NCBI RefSeq assembly: GCF_004340785.1
Contig: NZ_SLXS01000005.1
Span: 186,001-250,000 of the forward strand
Direction: 5' to 3'
DNA: 64,000 nt
Source of the DNA: Tumebacillus sp. BK434
GTDB lineage: Bacteria; Bacillota; Bacilli; Tumebacillales; Tumebacillaceae
Shown: piece by piece, positions 13,584 through 23,743 of the stretch
Numbering within the stretch: the stretch's first letter is position 1
Layout of the letters: every line of letters starts with the position of its first letter
Made by a program: the position numbers and the translations under genes
Notes under the pieces: generated by a model
Told to the model about the DNA's origin: nothing
The model's database searches: none
Seen by the model: the letters and a program-made list of their open reading frames with translations, nothing else

Positions 13584-14228
13584 CTACCGAATGTAAGAAG
13601 CGAGGTGGCGGGCGATCATAGCATGACCGGCGTTATTCGGGTGGATCGGGCGGCGGAACGGGCGCAAAGCGTCTTCAATCCGGCCGTTGCGGTACCCGAA
13701 GATCAGCGCAGGCTGACTGCCTTCGAACCATTCGTGAACGGGTGCCAGCTCAGTGCCGAGGCGCTTGGCGCTGTCGGCGGTGCTCTTGTTGAGGGCGGCG
13801 ACTCCTTCGACGGCGACGGGGGAGTTGGGGAACGGATTGTACTGGGTGCAGAGGATGATACAAGCCTTGCTGTGCTGGCGGACGGAGGCGACGATGCGCT
13901 CCATGTTGCTGCTGTAGCTTGCTAAGCGTCCTGCGATCGCCGTCTGCACGGGACGCCCCCCGACGACGATGCCGGCTGCGGCCTGCAGCAGATCGTTGCC
14001 ACCAATCCAGATCGTGATGGTGGTCGAGTTGTGCAGCAGCCCGGCCGCCTCAGGTGCGACACAGCGAAGCGCGCTGCTCGTCCAGCCGTTCTGGGCGATC
14101 ACGCCGAGCTTTGCCTCTTTGCCCCGCTCTTTCAGGCTGCGCATGATGCATGACGGGTACGCCAAGGACGGGGCAGATGCGTTCAGCCCGGCCGTGATCG
14201 AATCGCCCATGGCAGTATACAGGATCAT
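13584..14228 (-). CDS. SGNH/GDSL-type esterase or lipase
   Basis: A 214-residue SGNH hydrolase. Block I is MGDSITAG with the nucleophile Ser at about residue 9, block III is GGND, and block V is HPNNAGH with the catalytic His. ATG 14228 sits behind GGGGAGGTGAAACT, so the 13 upstream in-frame codons are not used. There is no signal peptide, hence a cytoplasmic ester or acetyl hydrolase is likely. Substrate unknown. Confidence 0.85.
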   Translation of the reverse strand: MILYTAMGDSITAGLNASAPSLAYPSCIMRSLKERGKEAKLGVIAQNGWTSSALRCVAPEAAGLLHNSTTITIWIGGNDLLQAAAGIVVGGRPVQTAIAGRLASYSSNMERIVASVRQHSKACIILCTQYNPFPNSPVAVEGVAALNKSTADSAKRLGTELAPVHEWFEGSQPALIFGYRNGRIEDALRPFRRPIHPNNAGHAMIARHLASYIR

Positions 14229-14310
14229 AGTTTCACCTCCCCGCAGTTTTCCCGGATAGTAAAGCATATGACTGCACAGTCAAAACGGCGTGGACGAACG
14301 CCTGCTCCGG

Positions 14311-14349
14311 GGAAAAACGCAAAGACTCTGCCCGCCTAGGACAGAGTCT
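14311..14349 (-). terminator. Terminator of the serine hydrolase gene
   Basis: AGACTCTG / CAGAGTCT stem with an 11-nt loop; on the minus strand the stem is followed by TTGCGTTTTT. The 14350-14478 stretch before it has no recognisable gene. Confidence 0.6.
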
Positions 14350-14478
14350 CTTTTTACACATGCGCGGCACCCGGTTCATGCCGAACGACTTGGCGCGGGC
14401 GATCGAGAACAGGCTGTGAATCTCCTGCTTCGCCAGCTCCGCTTCCAGCCCTGGCTGCCGTCCCCTTTTGGCTGCCGG

Positions 14479-15576
14479 TCAGTCGTTAAACACCCTTTTG
14501 TGAACGGCCCGCGTCCAGTCGTACAAGCCGTCGCTTTGGCTGCCTTGCGCAGCGTTCGTCAAGATGACTGACGTAAGTTTGCGCACCGGGTCGCACCACA
14601 GAGAGCAGCCGGTCGTGGAGAGCTGGCCGTAGGACAAGAGCGGCGCGCGCTCCCCGGCCGGACAGTCGGCCGCAGCCGTCTCCCAGCCGAGGCCGAAGCG
14701 CTGCCCCTGCCAGACGGCGTGCGAATTGACTGCGAGCGAGACCAGCGTGGTGTCCAGATAACGCTGGCGCTGGTGGATGCCTTTGCGCACCCACATCTCC
14801 GCATAGCGGGTCAGGTCGAGCGCTGTGGAAAACAGCCCGGCATGCCCGGCGACCCCATCCAGTCCGTAGAAGGCGTTCCCGTCCTGCGCTTCTCCGCACA
14901 GCACGTGGTCACGCCAAGGAAAGGAAGCGTGCCGGCCTGCCGCCACTACGCGCCGCTGCTCCTGCTCATTGCCCGGCTCCGTCACCGCGCACAACTCCGG
15001 CGGCAGGCCGTCCCCTTCGGCGAACGAGGTCTGGTACAACTCCAGAGGGCCAAAGACCAGCCGTTCGCAGACCTCCGCAAACGGGCGGTCCCAGATCCGC
15101 TCAAGCGCAAAGGCGAGCAGCATGTAGCCGAGGTCGCTGTTGATCAGCCGCTCGCCCGGCACCGCTTCCAGCGGCGTGTCGGCCATGGCGCGCAGATACG
15201 CTTTTACCCCGCGCGCTTCGAGGAACAGCGGCTTCCACGCCGGCAGACCTGACGCGTGCGACAAGAGGTGGAACAAGGTGATCTGTCCTTTGGCATGACG
15301 GTCGACGCCGGTGGCCAGCTCCGGCAGAAAACGGGCTACCGGGTCGACGAGCGTGCATTTGCCGAGCTGCACGGTGCGCAGCACGGCGGGCAGCGTCGCC
15401 ACGACCTTGGTCAGCGTGGAGATGTCAAATCGTGTCTCGATCGACATGGCGCGCCCCTGCGCGGGGTCGGACTCGCCGTGCGCTTCGAAAAACAGCGGGT
15501 CGCCGTTGCGCGCCACGCAGACGACCGCGCCGGGGAACATGCCTTTGGCGACACCTTGCATGATCGTATCTCGCAT
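14479..15576 (-). CDS. Serine hydrolase, class C beta-lactamase/DD-peptidase fold
   Basis: A 365-residue protein of the beta-lactamase superfamily, which includes esterases and D-aminopeptidases. The SxxK motif is STLTK (about residues 53-57). The second motif has NSDLGYML in place of YxN. LSHASGLPAW is the typical family signature. There is no signal peptide, so action in the cytoplasm, not on peptidoglycan, is likely. It lies just downstream of the NRPS terminator in the same orientation and has its own ribosome binding site. A role in releasing or editing the NRPS product is possible but unproven. Confidence 0.82.
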   Translation of the reverse strand: MRDTIMQGVAKGMFPGAVVCVARNGDPLFFEAHGESDPAQGRAMSIETRFDISTLTKVVATLPAVLRTVQLGKCTLVDPVARFLPELATGVDRHAKGQITLFHLLSHASGLPAWKPLFLEARGVKAYLRAMADTPLEAVPGERLINSDLGYMLLAFALERIWDRPFAEVCERLVFGPLELYQTSFAEGDGLPPELCAVTEPGNEQEQRRVVAAGRHASFPWRDHVLCGEAQDGNAFYGLDGVAGHAGLFSTALDLTRYAEMWVRKGIHQRQRYLDTTLVSLAVNSHAVWQGQRFGLGWETAAADCPAGERAPLLSYGQLSTTGCSLWCDPVRKLTSVILTNAAQGSQSDGLYDWTRAVHKRVFND

Positions 15577-15631
15577 TTTCTCGTCCCTCCCAAATGAATT
15601 ACTAAGATCCTATGCGAGAGGGACGCCTGAT

Positions 15632-15673
15632 AAAACAAAAACCTCGTCCCCCGGCAAGCGGCGGGGACGAGGT
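15632..15673 (-). terminator. Terminator of the NRPS gene
   Basis: An 11-bp stem ACCTCGTCCCC / GGGGACGAGGT closed by an 11-nt loop, followed on the minus strand by TTTTTGTTTT. Confidence 0.9.
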
Positions 15674-15683
15674 GGGCAAGCGC

Positions 15684-18600
15684 TTAGAACAGATCGTCGA
15701 GCGTGTCTTCGAGACGCTCCAGCTCAAACTGCTCCAGCCGTTTCTCCGGCTCGGTGACAAACTGTTCGAGCACATAGAGGAACTGGTTCAGCAGGCGGTC
15801 GATCGTGTCGACGGTGAATCTTGCGTTGTTATAGTTGGTGCGGACCCAGAGATGGTCGCCTTTTTCAAACACTTCGACATGCAGGTCGAACGGGTAGCGC
15901 TCCTCATTCAGGCTCATCTGGTCGCGGAGCAGCTCTTCATAGGCGAACTGCTCGGCAGTGAGGTCATGGAGCTTGAAGCCACCCGTGTGGACGTTTTGCC
16001 CGACCAGCACGATCGAATAGAGCGGATCGCTTTCCGGACGGTGCGGGCGCAGGTCTTGCACGAGCAGGTCGTACGGATAATCCTGGTTCGCGTACGCTTC
16101 CAGAGCGATCGTCTTCGTGCGCTCCATCACCTGTTCTGCGCTCGGGTTGCCCGACAAGTCGGTGCGCAGCGCCGCCGGGTTGACGAGGACGCCGATCACC
16201 GGCTCCAGCTCCGGGTTGGTGCGGCCGGTCAGCGGCGAGCCGACCACGACGTCGGTCGTGCCCGAGACGCGGGACAGCCAGATGTTGAACGCCGCCACGA
16301 CGGCGAGGAACGTGGTGGTGCCCTGCTTTTGCGCAAGCTTGCGCACGTTTGCGGTCAGCTCCGGCTCGACCGTCGTGTGACGCGTGAGCATCGGCTCCGG
16401 GCGCTCCACTTCGTCCGGCGCAAAGTCGTGCGGCAGCTGCGGCGGCGAACCGGCACCGGCCAGACGCTGCAGCCAGTACGCCTTTTGCTCGTTCATGTCG
16501 CCGTCGGCGAGCGACAGCGTCTGCCACGCGGCGTAGTCCACATACTGCAGCGCATCCGGAAGTTCCGGGTCGATGCCTTCCACCGCCGCTCTGTACAGCG
16601 CGGCGAAGTCGTTCATGTAGACGTTCGAAGACCAGCCGTCATAGACGATCGCATGCGTCGAGCGCACCCAGAGCGCTTTCGTCCCGGTCAGCTTGATCAG
16701 CGCCGAGTAGAACAGCGGGCCGTTGATCAGGTCGAACGGCGTGCGGTAGACGCGGCCGAGATGCTCGGCCAGCTTCGCCTGCTGCTCCGCTTCGGACAGC
16801 ATCGAGAGGTCTTCGAAGCTGCACGGCACGTCAAGGTCGTCGCGCACCACCTGATACGGCACGCCTTCCGCTTCGAGGAACGTCGTGCGCATGATCGTGT
16901 GGCGCTGCACCAGCTGTGCATACGCCTGCAGGAACGCTTCGACGTTGAGCGCGCCATGCAGTTCGCTTACCATCAGCGGGCCGTACGCCGACTCCGGATG
17001 CATCACATAATCGAACCAGAAGCGCTGCTGGGCGTTGGACAGCTCATAGCGGTCGCGCTTGGGCGCTTTTTTGACCGGTTTGAGCCGGCCTTGCGCACCG
17101 CTGTTGCGGACTTCATCCACGCGCTTGGCGAGGCCGGCGACAGTCAGCGTCTCAAACAAGGCGCGCAAAGGCAGCGCAGTGCCGAGCTCGCGGTTGACGC
17201 GGGACATGATGCGGGTCGCATCGAGCGAGTGTCCGCCGAGGTCGAAGAACTTGTCGTAGACGCCGACCTCTTTCAGGCGCAGGATCTCCTGCCAGATGTT
17301 CGCGATCGTCCGCTCCGTCTCCGTGCGCGGCAGGATCAGCGCCCCTTCGAGGTCCGGGCGATCTTCGCCCGGATCGGGCAGCAGCTTGCGGTCGAGCTTG
17401 CCGCTGACGGTGGTCGGCAGGGCGTCCATCGCCACGAAGCGCGCCGGAACCATGTACTCCGGCAACAGCGCCAGCATGTGTTCGCGCAGCCCTTCGGTCG
17501 ACGCGGTCAGGCCCGGCTCGGACTCGTAGTAGCCGACGACATAGTAGCCGTTCGGACGCTTGTGTGCGACGACGGCGCATTCCTTGACCGCCGGATGGGT
17601 GACCATCACCGCTTCGATCTCCGCCAGTTCGACGCGTTGGCCGCGCACCTTGACCTGATCGTCACGGCGGCCGAGGAACATGATCGAGCCGTCGGCGCGG
17701 TAGTAGCCGCGGTCGCCCGTCTTGTACACCACTTCGCCCGGCGCAAACGGGTGTGGGAGAAACGCTTCCGCCGTGCGCTCCGGGTTGTTCAGGTAGCCGC
17801 GGGCGAGGCCGATTCCGGCGAGGTAGAGGTCGCCCGGCACGCCGACCGGCACCGGCTTGAGCTGCCCGTCAAGGATGTAGACCTGGTTGTTGTCGATCGG
17901 ACGACCGACAGAGACGATGCCTTCTTCGTGCGCATCCGCTTCGGTCACCTCGTGGCAGGTCGAGTCGATCGACACTTCGGTCGCGCCCCACTGGTTGAAC
18001 AGTCCTGCCTGTGGCAAGCTGTGCAGGAACGAGCGGACGAGATCGGCGCGCAAAGCTTCCCCGGACGAGATCACCACGCGCAGCGCGTTCAGCTGCGCGC
18101 GCTTCTCTTCCGTGACCGCGTCAAGGAACAGGGAGAGCATCGACGGCACGAACTGCAGCACGGCCGTCTCATAGCGGACCGCCGCGTCCATGATCGCCAG
18201 CGGGTCTTTGTGCAGCTCCGGCTCCAGCATCGCGATGCGGGCGCCGACCATCAGCGGCCAGAAGAACTCCACCGCCGCATCGTCGAAGGTCAAGGTCGTT
18301 TTTTGCAAAAGAGTTTCGGACGCCTGCAAGCTGTAGCGGCGCTGCATCCAGTTCATGCGGTTGACCCAGCCGAAGTGTGTCGAGCAGACCCCTTTCGGCT
18401 TCCCGGTCGAACCGGAGGTGTAGTAGATCGAGACGAGATGCTCCGGCTGCACGTCCACGTCCGGCTTGGTCACCGGATGTTTCGCGATCTCCGCCGCATC
18501 CCCGTCGACAAACACGTAGCGGACCGCGCCCTGCGGCAGCTTGTCGGTCAAGCTGGACTGCGAGAGGCAGACCGGCGCCTGCGCGTCTTCGAGCACCTGT

Positions 18601-21600
18601 GCCTTGCGGGCCGGCGGAGCGTCGGTGTCGAGCGGCAGGTAGGCGCCGCCCGCCTTCAGCACGGCGAGCAGGGCGGTGACCATCTCGACGGAGCGCTCCA
18701 CCGTCACGCCGACCGGCACATCCGGGCCGACGCCAAGCGCGCGCAGGTGGTGCGCCAGCTGGTTGGCCTGACGATCCAGTTCGGCATAAGTCAGCGTCCG
18801 TTCGCCGAAGATGACGGCGGTGTTGTCCGGCGTCTTCTGCACCTGCTCCTCAAACAATTGGTGCAAGCAGAGCTCGGCCGGATAGTCGGCCGCCGTGTCG
18901 TTCCAATCGCTAAGCAGTTTGCGCTCTTCTTGCTGCGACAGGAGCGGCAGGTCGCCGATGCGCGCTTCCGGCTCGGCGATGACGCCGCGCAGCAGGTTGA
19001 TCCAGTTTTGGATCATGTGGTCGATCGTGTCCGCTTCCCAGAGGTCGGAGTTGTACTCCCAGTTCACGGTGATGCCTTCGTCTTTCAGCTCGCCTTTGCC
19101 GCGCACGCCAAGGCGCTTCGAGTGGCGCGGGATGACCATGATGTTCATGTCAAATTTCGCCGAGCCGTTGTTCAGCCCCTCGTGGATGAACATCTCCACG
19201 CCCGGGATCTCCAGCTCCGGCATCGGGGTGTCGTGCATCGAGAACATCACTTGCATCAGCGGGTTGCGGTTCAGGTCGCGTTCGATGCCGAGCGCACCGA
19301 TGACTTTGTCAAACGGCACGTCCTGGTGGTCGTACGATTCCATCGACGCCTGGCGCACCTGCTCGACGATCGCTTTGAACGTCGGGTTGCCGCCGAGCTG
19401 CGTGCGCAGCAGCACGTTGTTGACGATCATCCCGATCAGCCGCTCCGTCTCTTTCAAGCGGCGGTTGGCGATGCCGGTGCCGACGAGGATGTCCTCCTGA
19501 CCGGAATAGCGGTACAAGAGCACGTTGTACGCCGCCATCAAGGTCATGAACAGCGAGACGCCGTTCTTGCGCGAGAACTCGCGAACGCCCTGGCAGACTT
19601 CGTACGGGATCTGGAAGCGGAACGCCGCCCCTTTGAAGCGCTGCACCGCCGGACGCGGATGGTCGAGCGGCAGTTCGAGAATTTCCGGCGCCCCGGCCAG
19701 TTTTTCCTTCCAATAAGCCAGTTGGCGGTCGCCTTCCGGGCCTTCCATCATCTCGCGCTGCCAGTCGGCAAAGTCGACGAACTGGATCTCCGGCTCCGGC
19801 AGCGGCGATGCGTCACCCGTCAGGTACGCATTGTAGATATGCACGAAGTCGTAGAGGAAGACGGAGAACGAGAATCCGTCATGAACGAGATGGTCTTCCA
19901 CATGGAGCAGCGTGTGCACGTCTTTTTCCAATTTGAACAATGTCCAGCGCACCATCGGCAGTTCGTCGAGCTTGAACATCTTTTTGATCTCCACGTCGAC
20001 GACCGCGTCCATCTGCGCTTTCTTTTCAGCTTCCGGCAGCTCGTGCAGGTCGAGCACGCGCAGTTTGACCGGCTCATACGGCATGACCACTTGCGCCGGT
20101 TCGCCGTCATACGCCTGGAACGTCGTGCGGAAGATCTCATGACGGCGCAGAATCTCGTTTAGCGTGCGCTCCAAGACCGCCACGTCAAATTCGCCTTTGA
20201 ACGTCAGCAGGCAGGACGCGCTGTAGGACAGGTTGTCCGGAAACAGCTCGCGCAGGAACCAGATGCGCTCCTGTGCGTACGACAGCGGCATGCGCTCGCG
20301 GCGCGGACGCTTGGTCAGCGGGGTGAGCGTTTCGACCGGCGCGCTGCGCAGCTCGGCAAGCTCTTCGACCAGCTCGGCGACGGTCGGCTTCGCAAACAAG
20401 GTGTTCAGCGGCATCTCCACGCCGAACAGCTCGCGCACGCGCGCCACCACTTTGGTGGCGAGCAGCGATTCGCCGCCCAGTTCAAAGAAGTGGTCGTGCA
20501 CGCCAACCTGTTCCACGCCGAGCACGTCGCGGTAGATCGCAGCCAGCGCCGCTTCCTCCTCGTTGCGCGGCGCGACGTACGCTTCATCATGCAGCGCGCG
20601 GTCGGCCGCATCCGGCACCGGCAACGCCCGGCGGTCGATCTTGCCGTTTGGCGTCAGCGGCAGTTCGGGGAGCATGGCAAACGCGGTCGGCACCATGAAG
20701 TCGGGCAGGCGCGCGGCGAGATAGCTGCGCAGGTCGCGCACCGAGATCGCCGCGCCGTCCTTCGGCACCACATAGCCTGCGAGGCGTTTGACGCCCGGCG
20801 TATCTTCGCGGTCGATCACCGTCGCCGACAGCACGTCGGGATGGGCGAGCAGCGCCGACTCGACTTCGCCAAGCTCGATGCGGAAGCCGCGGATCTTCAC
20901 CTGATGGTCGATCCGGGCGATGTATTTCACCCGTCCGTCCGGCAGATAGCAGCCCAAGTCGCCCGTCTTGTACAGGCGCGGCGCGATGCCGTCAGCAAAC
21001 GGATTGGCCACAAATTTTTCCTGGGTCAGCTCCGGGCGGCCCAGATAGCCCCGCGCGAGACCCGCCCCGCCGATGCAGATCTCGCCCGGCACGCCGACCG
21101 GAACGGGCTGCATGTTTTGGTCGAGCAGATAGACGATACCGTTGATCAACGGACGGCCGACCGTCACCGCTTCCTCCGGTTGGCAGACGCCGATCAAAGC
21201 GCCGACCGTGCCTTCCGTCGGACCGTAGCCGTTGACAAACGTACGGGTGGACGCAGACCATTTCCGCACCAGTTCCGCCGTGCACGCTTCCCCGACCGAC
21301 ACCACCACCTGCAAGTGCGGCAGTTGGTCTTCCGGCAGCAGCGCCAGCACAGACGGCGGCAAAGCGACATGGGAGACCTGCTCGCCGTTCAACAGCTCCA
21401 CGAGGCCCGGCCCCGGCATGATCTTGTCTTTCGGAGCCAGCAGCACGGTGCTGCCGTGCATCAGCGCCGGGAAGATCTCCGCGACCGACGCGTCAAACGA
21501 AAAGGCGGCGAACTGCAGCATGACCGACTTATCATCGAGGAAAAAGCGTTCCGCCAGCGCCGCTGACATGTTGCAGACGCTGCTGTTTTCGATCATGACG

Positions 21601-22757
21601 CCCTTCGGCTTGCCGGTCGAACCGGACGTGTAAATTACGTATGCCAAGTTGTCCGGCTCGACCTCATAATCCGGGTTGTCTGTGCTTTCCTTGGCGATTT
21701 CCGGCCAGTCGCGATCGAAGCAGATCTTCCGCTCCACCGGCACGGTGACCGCATCTTGCAGGTGTTCCATCGTCAGCAGCAGTTGCACGCCGGCATCTTC
21801 CACCATATATGCGAGACGCTCCGCCGGATAGGACGGGTCGAGCGGCAAATAGGCGGCACCCGCTTTCAAAATGCCGAGGATGCCGACGAGCAGCTCCACC
21901 GAGCGGTCGACGCAGAGCCCGATCAACTGCTCCGGCTGCACCCCTTGGCTCCGCAACGCGCGTGCCAACTGGTTGGCGCGGGCGTTCAGTTCAGCATAGG
22001 TCACGCTGGTGCCTTCAAAGCGCAGCGCAGTGCGCGTCGGTGTTAATTCGACTTGCTTTTCAAACAATTTATGAATCACATCATGAGCTAGAGGAACGGC
22101 CGGACCTGACGTCCACGTTCTGAGCAGTTGCTCGCGCTCCGCTTCGGTGATCAGGGGCAGCACGCCGATCGGCTGTTGGCTGTCGGTCAACGCTGCCTGC
22201 AGCAGCACTTGGAAATGACCGCCCATGCGCTCGATCGTCTCTTGCGCAAACAGCTCGGCGTTGTAGGACAGGATGAGCACCAGCCCCTCCGCTTCTTGAC
22301 GGGAGATCAGCGCCAGATCGTAACCTTTCGCCTCAGGCAGCACGCCGTCCAACGCGGCCAGCACCTGCAGGTCGGCCGCGTCGGCGACAACTGCTGCCGA
22401 CTGCGCCTGCTCTACGTCAGTCTGCACCGACTTCAGCAGCGCGGCAAACGATTGCTCGAAGCTCAGTTCGCCATACAGCAGACGCGCTTTTCCAGCAGCA
22501 TCGACCAGGCCGATCGGCAGTTCATCCTGGCCCGAATAGCGGGCCAGCAGCGTTTGAAAGGACGCCAAAAGCAGAGCGGAGGCAGTGACCCCTTCACGGG
22601 CGGACGCTACGGTCAGCGCTTGCGAAAACAGTCCCGGCAGTGCAAACCGCACTTCCGCTTCCTGAAAAACAGCGGTTGCAGGACGCGGGCGATCCACAGG
22701 CAATGTCAGCAGAGGAATCTCGGAAACTCGTTCTTTCGTGGCATTTTGGACCAGCAC
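15684..22757 (-). CDS. Non-ribosomal peptide synthetase, [partial C]-A-T-C-A-T-C(degenerate)
   Basis: A 2357-residue, two-module NRPS. Residues 1-205 resemble only the C-terminal half of a condensation domain and lack HHxxxDG. A1 has YTSGSTGKPKGV near 372, then T1 (GGESLLA, Ser near 759). C2 has DHLVHDG near 954, keeping the second, catalytic His. A2 has YTSGSTGKPKGV near 1446, then T2 (GGHSLDA, near 1839). The final C domain has HAIVYDG near 2034, where Ala replaces the catalytic His. There is no thioesterase, reductase or epimerase domain. A1 pocket reads Asp-Ala-Ala at 235/236/239 and A2 Asp-Asp-Val, codes I cannot assign. The start is uncertain: TTG at 22769 abuts AAGGAG, so GTG 22757 is preferred. 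No MbtH-like, PPTase or exporter gene is adjacent. Confidence 0.9.
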   Translation of the reverse strand: MLVQNATKERVSEIPLLTLPVDRPRPATAVFQEAEVRFALPGLFSQALTVASAREGVTASALLLASFQTLLARYSGQDELPIGLVDAAGKARLLYGELSFEQSFAALLKSVQTDVEQAQSAAVVADAADLQVLAALDGVLPEAKGYDLALISRQEAEGLVLILSYNAELFAQETIERMGGHFQVLLQAALTDSQQPIGVLPLITEAEREQLLRTWTSGPAVPLAHDVIHKLFEKQVELTPTRTALRFEGTSVTYAELNARANQLARALRSQGVQPEQLIGLCVDRSVELLVGILGILKAGAAYLPLDPSYPAERLAYMVEDAGVQLLLTMEHLQDAVTVPVERKICFDRDWPEIAKESTDNPDYEVEPDNLAYVIYTSGSTGKPKGVMIENSSVCNMSAALAERFFLDDKSVMLQFAAFSFDASVAEIFPALMHGSTVLLAPKDKIMPGPGLVELLNGEQVSHVALPPSVLALLPEDQLPHLQVVVSVGEACTAELVRKWSASTRTFVNGYGPTEGTVGALIGVCQPEEAVTVGRPLINGIVYLLDQNMQPVPVGVPGEICIGGAGLARGYLGRPELTQEKFVANPFADGIAPRLYKTGDLGCYLPDGRVKYIARIDHQVKIRGFRIELGEVESALLAHPDVLSATVIDREDTPGVKRLAGYVVPKDGAAISVRDLRSYLAARLPDFMVPTAFAMLPELPLTPNGKIDRRALPVPDAADRALHDEAYVAPRNEEEAALAAIYRDVLGVEQVGVHDHFFELGGESLLATKVVARVRELFGVEMPLNTLFAKPTVAELVEELAELRSAPVETLTPLTKRPRRERMPLSYAQERIWFLRELFPDNLSYSASCLLTFKGEFDVAVLERTLNEILRRHEIFRTTFQAYDGEPAQVVMPYEPVKLRVLDLHELPEAEKKAQMDAVVDVEIKKMFKLDELPMVRWTLFKLEKDVHTLLHVEDHLVHDGFSFSVFLYDFVHIYNAYLTGDASPLPEPEIQFVDFADWQREMMEGPEGDRQLAYWKEKLAGAPEILELPLDHPRPAVQRFKGAAFRFQIPYEVCQGVREFSRKNGVSLFMTLMAAYNVLLYRYSGQEDILVGTGIANRRLKETERLIGMIVNNVLLRTQLGGNPTFKAIVEQVRQASMESYDHQDVPFDKVIGALGIERDLNRNPLMQVMFSMHDTPMPELEIPGVEMFIHEGLNNGSAKFDMNIMVIPRHSKRLGVRGKGELKDEGITVNWEYNSDLWEADTIDHMIQNWINLLRGVIAEPEARIGDLPLLSQQEERKLLSDWNDTAADYPAELCLHQLFEEQVQKTPDNTAVIFGERTLTYAELDRQANQLAHHLRALGVGPDVPVGVTVERSVEMVTALLAVLKAGGAYLPLDTDAPPARKAQVLEDAQAPVCLSQSSLTDKLPQGAVRYVFVDGDAAEIAKHPVTKPDVDVQPEHLVSIYYTSGSTGKPKGVCSTHFGWVNRMNWMQRRYSLQASETLLQKTTLTFDDAAVEFFWPLMVGARIAMLEPELHKDPLAIMDAAVRYETAVLQFVPSMLSLFLDAVTEEKRAQLNALRVVISSGEALRADLVRSFLHSLPQAGLFNQWGATEVSIDSTCHEVTEADAHEEGIVSVGRPIDNNQVYILDGQLKPVPVGVPGDLYLAGIGLARGYLNNPERTAEAFLPHPFAPGEVVYKTGDRGYYRADGSIMFLGRRDDQVKVRGQRVELAEIEAVMVTHPAVKECAVVAHKRPNGYYVVGYYESEPGLTASTEGLREHMLALLPEYMVPARFVAMDALPTTVSGKLDRKLLPDPGEDRPDLEGALILPRTETERTIANIWQEILRLKEVGVYDKFFDLGGHSLDATRIMSRVNRELGTALPLRALFETLTVAGLAKRVDEVRNSGAQGRLKPVKKAPKRDRYELSNAQQRFWFDYVMHPESAYGPLMVSELHGALNVEAFLQAYAQLVQRHTIMRTTFLEAEGVPYQVVRDDLDVPCSFEDLSMLSEAEQQAKLAEHLGRVYRTPFDLINGPLFYSALIKLTGTKALWVRSTHAIVYDGWSSNVYMNDFAALYRAAVEGIDPELPDALQYVDYAAWQTLSLADGDMNEQKAYWLQRLAGAGSPPQLPHDFAPDEVERPEPMLTRHTTVEPELTANVRKLAQKQGTTTFLAVVAAFNIWLSRVSGTTDVVVGSPLTGRTNPELEPVIGVLVNPAALRTDLSGNPSAEQVMERTKTIALEAYANQDYPYDLLVQDLRPHRPESDPLYSIVLVGQNVHTGGFKLHDLTAEQFAYEELLRDQMSLNEERYPFDLHVEVFEKGDHLWVRTNYNNARFTVDTIDRLLNQFLYVLEQFVTEPEKRLEQFELERLEDTLDDLF

Positions 22758-22831
22758 GTGTACTCTCAACTCCTTAAATACTATGACTTTCTTAATATGA
22801 ATCCTATCAGTAGTAATAGAATGGAGTCAAT

Positions 22832-22866
22832 AAAAAAAAGCCTCGTTCATATTGAACGAGGCTTTT
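22832..22866 (-). terminator. Terminator of the BI-1/YccA gene
   Basis: A 14-bp perfect stem AAAAGCCTCGTTCA / TGAACGAGGCTTTT with a 3-nt loop, flanked by an A-run that becomes a T-run on the minus strand. Confidence 0.9.
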
Positions 22867-22884
22867 ACAGTTGCGGACTGATAC

Positions 22885-23529
22885 TTAGTCGTCCGAGCCC
22901 AAGTTGATGCCGAACAGACGCAGCACGAAAAGGAACAGGTTGATGAAGTTCAGGTACAAGTTCAGCACCGCCATCGGCACCATCTCTTCCGGCACGCCGT
23001 GGCGTGCGATGTTGGAGATGTCGTACAAGGTGAAGCCGATGAAAATGAAGATGCCAAGCAGCGTGAAGCCGAGGTACATCGTGCCACCGAGCGGGAAGAA
23101 CATGTTCCACAGGGACAGGCCGATCAACGCGATCAGGCCGACCATCAGGAAGCCGCCGAGGAACGAGAAGTCAGCTTTCGATTTCCAAGCGTACAGAGCG
23201 GTCGCGCCGTATGCGAGGGTGGAGACGCCAAATGCGGCCATCACCATGTTGCCGCCGATGCCCATCGTGTAGTGAGCGAGCACCGGATACAGCGTGATCC
23301 CGCTGATAAAGGTGAACAGGTAGAGGAAGGTGTAACCGACGCGGCGTTTGCGCATAAACATCGCCACGATCAGCATCCCGATTTCAACAATCGCCAGCGG
23401 CAGGAACAGCGCGGTCGGCACCTGCGTGCCTACGATTGTGCCAATCAATGCGAACAGAAGGCTCAGGAAGAACATCGGCAGCACGCGATTGATGCCAACC
23501 GTACGACTTCCGGAATAAGACGGATTCAT
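22885..23529 (-). CDS. Bax inhibitor-1/YccA family membrane protein
   Basis: A 214-residue protein with seven hydrophobic segments in the BI-1 (TMBIM) pattern. The family signature is in IGFTLYDISNIARHGVPEEMVPMA (shown in part: FTLYDISNIA), followed by LNLYLNFINLFLFVLRLFG. Bacterial members such as BsYetJ are pH-sensitive calcium leak channels; YccA-type members affect FtsH. ATG lies behind AAAGGAG. Monocistronic with its own terminator. Confidence 0.9.
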   Translation of the reverse strand: MNPSYSGSRTVGINRVLPMFFLSLLFALIGTIVGTQVPTALFLPLAIVEIGMLIVAMFMRKRRVGYTFLYLFTFISGITLYPVLAHYTMGIGGNMVMAAFGVSTLAYGATALYAWKSKADFSFLGGFLMVGLIALIGLSLWNMFFPLGGTMYLGFTLLGIFIFIGFTLYDISNIARHGVPEEMVPMAVLNLYLNFINLFLFVLRLFGINLGSDD

Positions 23530-23743
23530 GACATGACACTCCTTTCAAATATCTCTACAACATTATACAACCTTATACGCAGAAAAAGAAATTAAGTTTC
23601 AGACAACTGACTGGAAAAGAAAGAGACCTCCAAACGTGATCAGAACTGTGACCCACACGATGGACACTTTGAAAAAAGTGAATTTCTTGTGGGTCATTTC
23701 TGTTTATAATCAGACTATCGAAAAAGAACGAGAGGTTCAGAAC

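Noticed and set aside
14350-14478. In-frame coding-like sequence after the TGA of the serine hydrolase, considered as a third Sec or read-through case.
   Set aside because: The protein is already full length, the sequence after the stop matches nothing known, and no SECIS-like hairpin follows at the right distance.
15612-20162. A 1516-codon open frame on the plus strand opposite the NRPS.
   Set aside because: It is the antisense of a clear NRPS with GC-rich codons, has an Arg/His/Gln/Val-heavy composition typical of antisense frames, and has no ribosome binding site or domain.
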